Translations under genes and position numbers: made by a program | Part shown: positions 1 to 5,294 of the stretch, piece by piece | Layout of the letters: each line of letters begins with the position of its first letter | Numbering within the stretch: the stretch's first letter is position 1 | From: Euryarchaeota archaeon UBA125 | GTDB lineage: Archaea > Thermoplasmatota > Poseidoniia > Poseidoniales > Thalassarchaeaceae | Direction of reading: 5' to 3' | Length of the DNA stretch: 6,874 nt | Assembly: GCA_002502625.1 (NCBI GenBank) | Contig: DAPV01000013.1 | Span: 1-6,874, forward strand | The notes under the pieces: model-generated | Told to the model about the DNA's origin: nothing | Databases searched by the model: none | The model's input: only the letters and a program-made list of their open reading frames with translations

Positions 1-1
1 G

Positions 2-379
2 AAAATGTGTGATCATATGCAATCATTTACCCATTACGGTGGAGCAAGACCATTTGGTACTGCTCTACTAATTGCTGGTGTAGATCCAGATGGTATTCAT
101 TTGTATGAAACAGACCCATCTGGTGCTTACCAATCATACCAAGCGGGTGCTATAGGCAGAGGTCGTTCAACTGTAGTTGAAATTTTCGAATCATCATGGA
201 AACCTAATCTTACATTAAACGCTGCAATTAAGTTAGGTCTAGAGGCTTTACGCGAATCACTTGAAGAGGAATTAAACACTGATGCAGTGGAGATTGCAAT
301 AGTCGATTCAGATGGATACCATAAGATGTCTAAGGATGATACTTTGAAACATATTGGTAAATTGAAACCACTAGAGTGA
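2..379 (+). CDS. psmA: Proteasome alpha subunit, C-terminal part (5' end outside window)
   Basis: This is the C-terminal half (about 125 residues) of the 20S proteasome alpha subunit. Alpha subunits form the outer heptameric rings that gate substrate entry to the proteolytic chamber. Two stretches are family hallmarks: YGGARPFG followed by a hydrophobic strand (ALLIAG), and ETDPSGAY with a following AIG-GR-T helix start. The C-terminal helix and strand region (NAAIKLGLEAL, then VEIAIVD) also fits. The frame is open to the left edge, so an ATG at base 5 is an internal methionine and not a start; full-length members are about 235-250 residues. The stop TGA lies 35 nt before the likely SBDS start. 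The neighbourhood psmA-SBDS-rrp4-rrp41-rrp42 is the known euryarchaeal supercluster, which strengthens the call. Confidence 0.95.
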   Translation, partial: KMCDHMQSFTHYGGARPFGTALLIAGVDPDGIHLYETDPSGAYQSYQAGAIGRGRSTVVEIFESSWKPNLTLNAAIKLGLEALRESLEEELNTDAVEIAIVDSDGYHKMSKDDTLKHIGKLKPLE

Positions 380-414
380 AAGTAACATTAACCATTTACT
401 ACTCATCAACAAAC

Positions 415-1113
415 ATGGTTAGCCTAGATGATGCAGTACTAGCTCGATTCGAACATGGGGGTAAACGTTTTGAGATCTTAATTGATCCTACTCTCGTTGA
501 CTCATTTAGAAACAAACCCGAATCTGTAGAATTAGATGACATTCTGGCAACAGAGGAGGTCTGGTTAGATGCTCGCGCAGGCGAAAGGCCCACTTCTGAA
601 CAATTAGTAAATGCGTTTGGAAGTGATGAATTATATGTGTGCGTCGAAAAAATATTGATAAAAGGATCAATTCAGCTTACAACTGAACAAAGGAAAAAGC
701 GTGTTAAAGATATGAGAGTAGCAATTATTCATAAAATATCTAGCACAGCTATTGACCCTAAATCCAAGATGCCTCATCCTCCTAGTAGAATCGAAACTGC
801 ACTCGATGAATGTAAGTATAGTATAGATCCGTTTCTTTCTATCGATAGACAAGTAAATGATGCTATTAAGTTAATGAGGCCGTTGATTCCTTTAAAATTT
901 GCAACCGCACGGTTAGCATTTAGAATTCCTGGTGTTGAATACGGATCTGTTCAATCAATTCTTCGAGAATTAATGATCAAGGAAGAATGGTTGCAAAATG
1001 GAGATTGGGCTTGCGTCGTCGAAGTACCAGCAGGATCTAAGATTGATTTGATGGGTGATATTGCTAAAAGATCTAAAGGTTCTCAAGTAAAAATCATGGA
1101 TGAAGGTTCATAG
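415..1113 (+). CDS. Ribosome maturation protein SBDS (Sdo1 homologue)
   Basis: This is the archaeal SBDS protein, which in eukaryotes helps release the anti-association factor eIF6 from the large ribosomal subunit; the archaeal role is taken to be similar. The N-terminal domain has the signature MVSLDDAVLARFEHGGKRFEILIDP-like start, then VWLDARAGERPT and a basic segment TTEQRKKRV. A middle helical domain follows (HPPSRIETAL) and then a C-terminal ferredoxin-like domain (IPLKFATARLAFRIPG, EYGSVQSIL, WACVVEVPAGSK). I chose the ATG at 415 because family homology begins exactly there and the resulting 232 residues match the usual archaeal length. A GTG at 376, overlapping the psmA stop as GTGA, would add 13 residues (start MKVTLTIYY) that look foreign to the family. 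Neither start has a clear Shine-Dalgarno site, unlike most genes here. Confidence 0.93.
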   Translation: MVSLDDAVLARFEHGGKRFEILIDPTLVDSFRNKPESVELDDILATEEVWLDARAGERPTSEQLVNAFGSDELYVCVEKILIKGSIQLTTEQRKKRVKDMRVAIIHKISSTAIDPKSKMPHPPSRIETALDECKYSIDPFLSIDRQVNDAIKLMRPLIPLKFATARLAFRIPGVEYGSVQSILRELMIKEEWLQNGDWACVVEVPAGSKIDLMGDIAKRSKGSQVKIMDEGS

Positions 1114-1169
1114 ATTCATACATCACGGTTATCAATAGGTGGTCGGTCGGTCGACTCGGAGATGAAGAT
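1114..1169 (+). promoter_or_regulatory. Intergenic leader upstream of rrp4
   Basis: This is the only sizeable gap between plus-strand genes. Its first part is AT-rich (ending near ATCAATAG), and it switches abruptly to GC-rich sequence at about 1138. The second part has three head-to-tail GGTC units at 1141-1152, continuing into GGTCGACT, and ends in CGGAG (1157-1161), whose GGAG (1158-1161) serves as the Shine-Dalgarno site 8 nt before the rrp4 ATG. I see no convincing archaeal BRE/TATA pair, so whether rrp4 has its own promoter here is unresolved. Confidence 0.45.
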
Positions 1170-1865
1170 ATGAGCAACCAGAACGCCCGAGGAGGGCGTG
1201 ACGGACGAGGTACCCGCCTCGTCACTCCCGGCGCATCGCTGGGAGCCAGTGAGGGACGCCGCATTGGCCACGGGATCGTGGAAAATGCAGGTCAATTGAT
1301 AGCAGTCAAATTAGGTGCATTAATTGAAAATGATGATGAAATTAGTGTAATGCCGTCACACACCAAATATACTCCACGTCCTGGTGACTTGGTAATTGGT
1401 GTTGTAGAAGCAGTCCAAAGTAATCTATGGTTTCTCGATATCAATGCACCATTCAATGCATTACTTCCTATGAGTCTTGGTCCTGGTAAATCTGAATTCG
1501 GTGGAGCACGTAATGTACTTAATGTCGGTTTCTCCGTCCTTTGCCGCATTCAAGAAGTTGACGAGACTCACTCATCAGTTGTTACAATGAAAGGTCTAGG
1601 ATTACGTCGATTAGATTCTGGAATAGTTGAGGAAATCCCTCCACATCTGATGGAATCTTTATTTTCTAACTCTGATGTGTTGAAGAAATTAAAATCGTCT
1701 ACAGATTGTCGAATAATCCTTGCTGATAATGGTAGAATGTGGATTGATGGAAATACAGATTCAATTTCTGATATTATTTCAAGAATCGATAAAGTTAGAA
1801 ACTTATCACGTGATTTTTCAAGTATTGATTCAATGGTTGAGGCTTTACAAATGGAGGTGTACTAA
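1170..1865 (+). CDS. rrp4: Exosome complex RNA-binding cap protein Rrp4
   Basis: Rrp4 forms part of the trimeric cap on the Rrp41/Rrp42 hexameric ring and feeds RNA into the central pore. Residues about 16-60 make the N-terminal beta domain (RLVTPG, then GRRIGHGIVENAGQLIAVKLG). Residues about 68-140 are an S1 RNA-binding domain (YTPRPGDLVIGVVEAVQSN, ending VVTMKGLGL). Residues about 150-215 are a KH domain, with LADNGRMWIDG matching the NG-x-W-ID core. At 231 residues the length is normal. The first 15 residues (Gly/Arg/Asn-rich) are a poorly conserved extension. The start is an ATG with GGAG 8 nt upstream. The stop TAA shares one base with the rrp41 ATG. Oddity: codons 2-37 are 71% G+C overall with mostly G/C third positions, whereas the rest of the gene is AT-rich; that segment folds into consecutive hairpins (separate entry). 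Confidence 0.95.
   Translation: MSNQNARGGRDGRGTRLVTPGASLGASEGRRIGHGIVENAGQLIAVKLGALIENDDEISVMPSHTKYTPRPGDLVIGVVEAVQSNLWFLDINAPFNALLPMSLGPGKSEFGGARNVLNVGFSVLCRIQEVDETHSSVVTMKGLGLRRLDSGIVEEIPPHLMESLFSNSDVLKKLKSSTDCRIILADNGRMWIDGNTDSISDIISRIDKVRNLSRDFSSIDSMVEALQMEVY
1183..1281 (+). promoter_or_regulatory. Array of five consecutive hairpins inside the rrp4 5' coding region (putative structured mRNA element)
   Basis: Read by eye, five stems follow each other almost without spacers. H1: ACGCCC (1183-1188) with GGGCGT (1194-1199), loop GAGGA. H2: GACGAGG (1204-1210) with CCTCGTC (1217-1223), loop TACCCG. H3: CTCCCGGCG (1225-1233) with CGCTGGGAG (1237-1245), nine pairs including one G-U, loop CAT. 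H4: GCCAGTG (1245-1251) with CATTGGC (1262-1268), seven pairs including one G-U; its loop can add two G-C pairs (1253-1254 with 1259-1260). H5: CCACG (1268-1272) with CGTGG (1277-1281), loop GGAT. H3/H4 and H4/H5 each share a single base. G+C of 1181-1280 is 71% by hand count, falling to about 38% at 1281-1320. A regulatory role is inferred; the pairing itself is visible in the sequence. Confidence 0.5.
1853..1859 (+). promoter_or_regulatory. Ribosome binding site for rrp41
   Basis: GGAGGTG lies 5 nt before the ATG that overlaps the rrp4 stop (TAATG). It is inside the last codons of rrp4. The strong site plus the 1-nt overlap fixes the rrp41 start and suggests that terminating ribosomes re-initiate. 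Confidence 0.8.
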
Positions 1866-2590
1866 TGGGTGGATATGGCGACGTACAAATGATAGATGAG
1901 AATGGTATTCGAATGGATGGTAGGACTGCTGGAGATATTAGACCCGTGTTAATAAATGCTGGAATAATTCCTGTGGCTGATGGTTCTGCTGAAGTAATCT
2001 GGGGCAATAATCACGTTGTTGCAGCAGTTTACGGTCCTATGGAAGCTCATCCTCGAAAGATCCAGAAACAAGATCGAGCAGTATTAGATGTGAGATATAA
2101 CATGGCACCTTTCAGTACTACTGATAGAATTAGACCTGGTTTTAATCGTCGTAGTAGGGAAATTAGTAAGGTTACTGCTGAGGCCCTAGAATCAGTTGTT
2201 CTAACAGAACTTTACCCACGCAGTAAGATACGTGTTGAAATTGAGGTACTTACCGCAGAAGCAGGTACCAGATGTGCAGGCATTACTGCTGCTAGTGTTG
2301 CTTTAGCGGATGCCGGTATTCCTATGACCGATATGGTTATTTCAGTCGCAAGTGGTAAAATCAATGGCGTCGTAGTTTGTGACCTAAACAAAGAAGAAGA
2401 TAACTATGGTGAGGCAGATTTACCTATGGGTGTATGTGCAAATTCAGGAGAATTAGTATTCTTGCAAATGGATGGTGATCTTTCGCCAGAAGAATTCCAA
2501 GTTGCTTGGGATTATAATATGGGAGCAATCGCCCCAGTACATGAAATTATGATTGAAGCACTCAAAAGATCAAATGGAGGTGATGAATAA
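1865..2590 (+). CDS. rrp41: Exosome complex exonuclease Rrp41 (catalytic RNase PH-type subunit)
   Basis: This is the catalytic subunit of the archaeal exosome. It performs phosphate-dependent 3'-5' RNA degradation, and the reverse polynucleotide tailing reaction, in a hexamer with Rrp42. The hallmark order is intact: DENGIRMDGR (11-20), WGNNHVVAAVYGPMEAHPR (46-64), YNMAPFS (78-84), AGTRCAG phosphate-binding loop (133-139), ASVALADAGIPM (143-154) and DLNKEEDNYGEADLP (173-187). The acidic pair in DNYGEAD, D179 and D185, sits where the two catalytic aspartates of Sulfolobus Rrp41 lie, so the active site looks complete. The length of 241 residues is typical. The start has a strong GGAGGTG site and overlaps the rrp4 stop by one base; the stop overlaps the rrp42 start the same way. 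The first eight residues (MGGYGDVQ) precede the conserved block. Confidence 0.97.
   Translation: MGGYGDVQMIDENGIRMDGRTAGDIRPVLINAGIIPVADGSAEVIWGNNHVVAAVYGPMEAHPRKIQKQDRAVLDVRYNMAPFSTTDRIRPGFNRRSREISKVTAEALESVVLTELYPRSKIRVEIEVLTAEAGTRCAGITAASVALADAGIPMTDMVISVASGKINGVVVCDLNKEEDNYGEADLPMGVCANSGELVFLQMDGDLSPEEFQVAWDYNMGAIAPVHEIMIEALKRSNGGDE
2576..2584 (+). promoter_or_regulatory. Ribosome binding site for rrp42
   Basis: GGAGGTGAT is a full complement to the usual 16S anti-Shine-Dalgarno end. It sits 5 nt before the rrp42 ATG, inside the end of rrp41, and repeats the arrangement at the rrp4/rrp41 junction. Equal coupling of the two ring subunits would suit their 1:1 stoichiometry. Confidence 0.85.
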
Positions 2591-3366
2591 TGCCAACACC
2601 ACCAGTCCCTGAATTATTGAGAGCTCACTTGAATAAATTAGCAGAAAAAGATGAAAGACTAGACGGAAGAGGTCGATTTGAAGGCAGAGAAGTCATTCTT
2701 GAAACCGGAGTTTTGTCCAATGCTGAAGGATCAGCACGTGTACAAATGGGCAATACAATTGTTCTTGCAGGCGTAAAATTCCAAATCATGACACCTTATC
2801 CAGATAGGCCCACCAGTGGTGGTTTCATGACAAGCGCAGAAGTACGGCCAGTCAGTGGTCTTCACTGGGAAGCAGGACCTCCTTCTCCTGAAGCAATTGA
2901 ATTAGGTCGTGTTGTCGACAGAGGTATTCGTGAATCTGGTTGTATTGATATGGAAGATCTATGTATCCTACCTGGTGAAAAGGCTTGGCAAGTTATTCTT
3001 GATGTATTTGCATTATCTGATGATGGTAATTTATTCGATGCATTTGCTACTGCTGCTATGGCAGCATTACGAACTGCTACAATTCCCGGAGAGAAATTTG
3101 ATGTTGGAGAAGATCGCCCATTACCAGTTTCTAAAACTCCAATGATGTGTTCATATCATAGAGTTGGTGGAAGATATGTTTACGACACAATTAGACGTGA
3201 AGAAATAGGCGGAGCAGAACGAATTCACATTACTCTTGGTGATGATAATCATGTACATTCATTGCAGAAGGGTCTAAAGGGAGCGTTCACCGCAGCGGAA
3301 TTTGACGAGATAATGGAACATGCCCGCTCGCGATGTGCAGAACTCAGAGATTTAGTGAATAATTAG
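2590..3366 (+). CDS. rrp42: Exosome complex component Rrp42 (non-catalytic RNase PH-type subunit)
   Basis: Rrp42 alternates with Rrp41 in the hexameric exosome ring; it lacks its own catalysis but is needed for the active site and RNA path. The sequence shows the RNase PH fold of the Rrp42 branch: RLDGRGRFEGR (23-33), NAEGSARVQMGNTIVLAGVK (44-63), PYPDRP (69-74), a GPPSPEAIELGRVVDRGIRES stretch (97-116), LPGEKAWQVILDVFALSDDGNLFDA (127-151) and a C-terminal helix rich in Glu/Arg. The DNYGEAD-type acidic motif of Rrp41 is absent, as expected. The length of 258 residues is normal. The ATG overlaps the rrp41 stop by one base and is preceded by a near-perfect ribosome binding site. The gene ends 11 nt before L37Ae. 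Confidence 0.96.
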   Translation: MPTPPVPELLRAHLNKLAEKDERLDGRGRFEGREVILETGVLSNAEGSARVQMGNTIVLAGVKFQIMTPYPDRPTSGGFMTSAEVRPVSGLHWEAGPPSPEAIELGRVVDRGIRESGCIDMEDLCILPGEKAWQVILDVFALSDDGNLFDAFATAAMAALRTATIPGEKFDVGEDRPLPVSKTPMMCSYHRVGGRYVYDTIRREEIGGAERIHITLGDDNHVHSLQKGLKGAFTAAEFDEIMEHARSRCAELRDLVNN

Positions 3367-3377
3367 GAGTAATTCAA

Positions 3378-3758
3378 ATGTCTAAGAGAACACAAAAAAC
3401 TGGTGCAACAGCACGTTACGGATCAAGATACGGTGTCAGTGTTAGACAACGTGCTGGACATGCATTATCTAAACTCAATAGAAAGTATACATGCCCTACT
3501 TGCCAATATCAGCAGGTAACACGTAAATCACGCGGTATTTGGCATTGCAAGAAGTGCGGACATACATTTGCTGGTGGCGTTTGGGAACCGTTTACAAGAG
3601 CAAGTGAAGCGAATCATCGTGTACTGAGAAGAGGTTCAGATGGAGCAACTTCAACAGACATGGCTGTTATTGCTCAAACTCGCGCAATGGAATACGAAAG
3701 ATCTATGGAAAATCAGGATGCTGCCGAGGTGTCTGCTTCTGATGACTCAGAAGAGTAA
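3378..3758 (+). CDS. rpl37ae: Large ribosomal subunit protein L37Ae (eL43) with acidic C-terminal extension
   Basis: This is a zinc-ribbon protein of the 50S subunit. The N-terminus is typical (SKRTQKTGATARYGSRYGVSVRQR), followed by a C4 zinc finger with C39-x2-C42 (CPTC) and C57-x2-C60 (CKKC), then HTFAGGVWEP. Family members usually end soon after this point, at roughly 70-95 residues. This one has 126. The extra C-terminal part begins with SEANHRVLRRGSDG, continues AVIAQTRAMEYERSM and finishes with an acidic Ser/Asp/Glu tail (ASDDSEE). GGAG lies 8 nt before the ATG. The gene is placed right after rrp42, as in many Euryarchaeota, but the small RNA polymerase subunit gene rpoP that often follows L37Ae is not here; pcc1 follows instead and overlaps the last 17 bases. 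Confidence 0.94.
   Translation: MSKRTQKTGATARYGSRYGVSVRQRAGHALSKLNRKYTCPTCQYQQVTRKSRGIWHCKKCGHTFAGGVWEPFTRASEANHRVLRRGSDGATSTDMAVIAQTRAMEYERSMENQDAAEVSASDDSEE
3726..3731 (+). promoter_or_regulatory. Ribosome binding site that decides the pcc1 start
   Basis: GAGGTG lies 10 nt upstream of the ATG at 3742, inside the L37Ae coding sequence. This supports the ATG at 3742 over in-frame upstream ATGs at 3640 and 3691, which would only read the L37Ae gene out of frame. Confidence 0.6.
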
Positions 3759-3984
3759 TCCCAGGGCCATCAAGGTCCTTATTTTCTCTAATTTATCAGA
3801 CTCTCTGAGAGATTCTCTGGCTACAGAACCATTTGATGCTAATTCATCTAATGAAATATTGACATGTTCTATTAATGCTAATTCAACAGTTGATATCAGA
3901 GCACGATGGAATACAATGATGCGATCTCTAATAGGATCTGAGGAAGCGTTGATGAGTGGTAATCAATTAGTAAAGGATGAGTGA
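3742..3984 (+). CDS. pcc1: Pcc1-like KEOPS complex subunit
   Basis: This is a small protein of 80 residues that begins inside the end of L37Ae in another frame (MTQKSNPRAIKVLIFSN). It fits the Pcc1/CTAG fold: a first strand (IKVLIFSNL), a helix (SDSLRDSLATEPF), two strands (EILTCSINA, STVDIRA) and a final helix (RWNTMMRSLIGSEEALM) that resembles the R-A-x-x-N-S-x-x-R-x-L/I-x-x-A-E-E pattern of archaeal Pcc1. Pcc1 is the dimerisation subunit of KEOPS, which makes the tRNA t6A37 modification. Archaeal pcc1 is commonly found between exosome/L37Ae and prefoldin beta genes, so position supports the call. The longer open frame to the left is only L37Ae read out of frame. Similarity is by eye and the protein is small, so the family call is fairly sure but not certain. 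Confidence 0.75.
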   Translation: MTQKSNPRAIKVLIFSNLSDSLRDSLATEPFDANSSNEILTCSINANSTVDIRARWNTMMRSLIGSEEALMSGNQLVKDE

Positions 3985-4303
3985 TGATATGTCAGATCCA
4001 CGAGAACGAATACAAATGTTAGCAGGTCAGTTGCAAAATACGATGCAGCAAGTACAGACAGTAGATACCCAAATTAGAGAGATACAGGCCACAATAAGTG
4101 CCTTGGAAGTTCAGAATGAATCTCGTCCTGTATATCGTCAAATTGGCCCTTTATTACTTGAAGTCGAAGATAGAAATGTATTGAAAGATGAACTTGCATC
4201 GAGTATGGAAACGCTTTCTGAACACTTACAAAAAATTCAGCAGTCTGAAACAGAGATTCGAGAATTATACGAGCAAGCAATAAATTCATTTGAATCCCAA
4301 TGA
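3977..4303 (+). CDS. pfdB: Prefoldin beta subunit
   Basis: Archaeal prefoldin is an alpha2-beta4 jellyfish-shaped chaperone that hands unfolded proteins to the thermosome. This 108-residue protein has the beta-subunit layout: an N-terminal coiled-coil helix (about 8-48, IQMLAGQLQNTMQQVQTVD), a beta-hairpin with the signature VYRQIGPLLLEVEDRNVLKDEL (about 52-73), and a second coiled-coil helix to about 105. The length is within the family range. The ATG at 3977 overlaps the end of pcc1 by 8 bases. A second in-frame ATG at 3989 (MSDPRERIQ) is equally possible and is better spaced from the GGATGAGTGAT stretch that could act as ribosome binding site, so the true N-terminus may be four residues shorter. 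Confidence 0.92.
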   Translation: MSDDMSDPRERIQMLAGQLQNTMQQVQTVDTQIREIQATISALEVQNESRPVYRQIGPLLLEVEDRNVLKDELASSMETLSEHLQKIQQSETEIRELYEQAINSFESQ

Positions 4304-4308
4304 GGTGG
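4302..4308 (+). promoter_or_regulatory. Ribosome binding site for the DHH phosphoesterase
   Basis: GAGGTGG lies 4 nt before the ATG at 4313, and its first base follows the T that opens the pfdB stop codon (TGA, 4301-4303). It supports this ATG over the in-frame ATG three codons later. Confidence 0.7.
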
Positions 4309-4312
4309 TTTT

Positions 4313-5290
4313 ATGACATCAATGTCATTTCTTAATGATTGGATTAAAGATAAAATCTCACTTGGAGTTGTACCTATTATCTCTCATCGAAACGGAGATA
4401 TGGATACTATCGCAAGTGCTTGTGCTTTATCACAATCATTGGGTATTAATTCTAGAGCAATGGGTGTTCATGTATCTAAGTTAGCTCGTGAAGTTATAGA
4501 TGAATTGCAATTTGAATATACTAGAATGGATGCAAATAGAGTTGCTTTACCACGGACTACTTCTGGTATCATAATAGTCGATGCAGGAGGTCCGGAACAA
4601 ATCGGTATCAATTTACCCGAAAATATTCCTATTTGTGTAATCGACCATCATGCTCACACATCAGATGATTGGATAATATCTAATCAGGATATACACATTA
4701 ACATGCCAGTATGTTCAACAACTCAGATAATTTTCGATTATATCACTGAGTATCGTTTAGATTCATTAGATCATAGAATGAGGAAACTATTGCTTACAGG
4801 ATTAATTACTGATACTGGACATTACAGACACGCTGATGCAATGGCATTAAAATCTGCATCACAAATGTTAGGTGAGGAAATCAAACATGGAGATGTACTT
4901 GACCTACTGCGTACAAGCGGATTAGGGAGATCTGTAAGAATTGCAACATTACGCTCATTGAAAAATGTGAATGTTGAATCAGCTGGAGATTTCGTTGTTG
5001 CTGTTACCTCATGCAGTACTCATGAGGGAACGGTTGCAGGATCATTAATTCATGCGGGTGCAGATGCATCAATCGTAACTAATACTAAGGTTCCTGGAAT
5101 TCGACTAACCACTAGGGCGAGCCATAGAGCTGTAGAAAATGGTTTAGATATGGGTTCTATTTTATCTTCATTGGCAGATAGTTTAGGTGGAGAAGGAGGG
5201 GGACATGCTGGTGCAGCTGGTTGGACTACAAATGTCGATAATGTTGAAGCAATATCATCAATACTCTCTAGAATATCTGCAGTTAGGTGA
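4313..5290 (+). CDS. DHH/DHHA1 family phosphoesterase (NrnA/RecJ-like)
   Basis: This is a metal-dependent phosphoesterase of the DHH superfamily, 325 residues, likely cytoplasmic. All catalytic motifs are visible: H25-x3-D29-x-D31 (SHRNGDMDTIASA), D90 in IIIVDAGG, the D111-H112-H113 triad in CVIDHHA, and D167 in LLTGLITDTGHYRHA. The C-terminal DHHA1 substrate-binding domain ends with GGEGGGHAGAAG (292-303), the usual glycine-rich signature. The two-domain size matches nanoRNases, pAp phosphatases and short archaeal RecJ-like proteins; RecJ proper is longer. The substrate cannot be read from sequence: short RNA oligonucleotides, pAp or cyclic dinucleotide products are all possible. Its position after the exosome genes makes a role in finishing RNA decay attractive, but that is inference. 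It lies 9 nt after pfdB and 4 nt before the next gene. Confidence 0.9.
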   Translation: MTSMSFLNDWIKDKISLGVVPIISHRNGDMDTIASACALSQSLGINSRAMGVHVSKLAREVIDELQFEYTRMDANRVALPRTTSGIIIVDAGGPEQIGINLPENIPICVIDHHAHTSDDWIISNQDIHINMPVCSTTQIIFDYITEYRLDSLDHRMRKLLLTGLITDTGHYRHADAMALKSASQMLGEEIKHGDVLDLLRTSGLGRSVRIATLRSLKNVNVESAGDFVVAVTSCSTHEGTVAGSLIHAGADASIVTNTKVPGIRLTTRASHRAVENGLDMGSILSSLADSLGGEGGGHAGAAGWTTNVDNVEAISSILSRISAVR

Positions 5291-5294
5291 TTAA

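Noticed and set aside
399..593. Minus-strand open frame opposite SBDS
   Set aside because: It is the antisense shadow of a clearly conserved gene and its translation shows no recognisable motif.
1170..1290. The GC-rich hairpin region as a tRNA or other stable non-coding RNA gene
   Set aside because: It has no cloverleaf, T-loop (GGTTCRANNC) or anticodon arm, and the same bases encode conserved Rrp4 N-terminal sequence. I treat it as structure within an mRNA.
1292..1549. Minus-strand open frame opposite rrp4
   Set aside because: It is a shadow of the S1 domain coding region, with no ribosome binding site and no family match by eye.
2909..3145. Plus-strand frame inside rrp42 with a hydrophobic product
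   Set aside because: It is a shifted frame of rrp42. The Leu/Met-rich, membrane-like look is a by-product of reading AT-rich codons out of frame.
3281..3329. Second GC-richer patch near the end of rrp42, with GAGCG and CGCTC able to pair
   Set aside because: The pairing is only five bases over a 39-nt loop, and the GC rise is modest and fits the Ala/Arg-rich helix encoded there.
3640..3741. Upstream extension of pcc1 to the ATG at 3640
   Set aside because: This part is L37Ae read in another frame and gives no family-like sequence. The ATG at 3742 has its own ribosome binding site.
4074..4289. Minus-strand open frame opposite prefoldin beta
   Set aside because: It is the antisense of a conserved gene and shows no motif or start signal.
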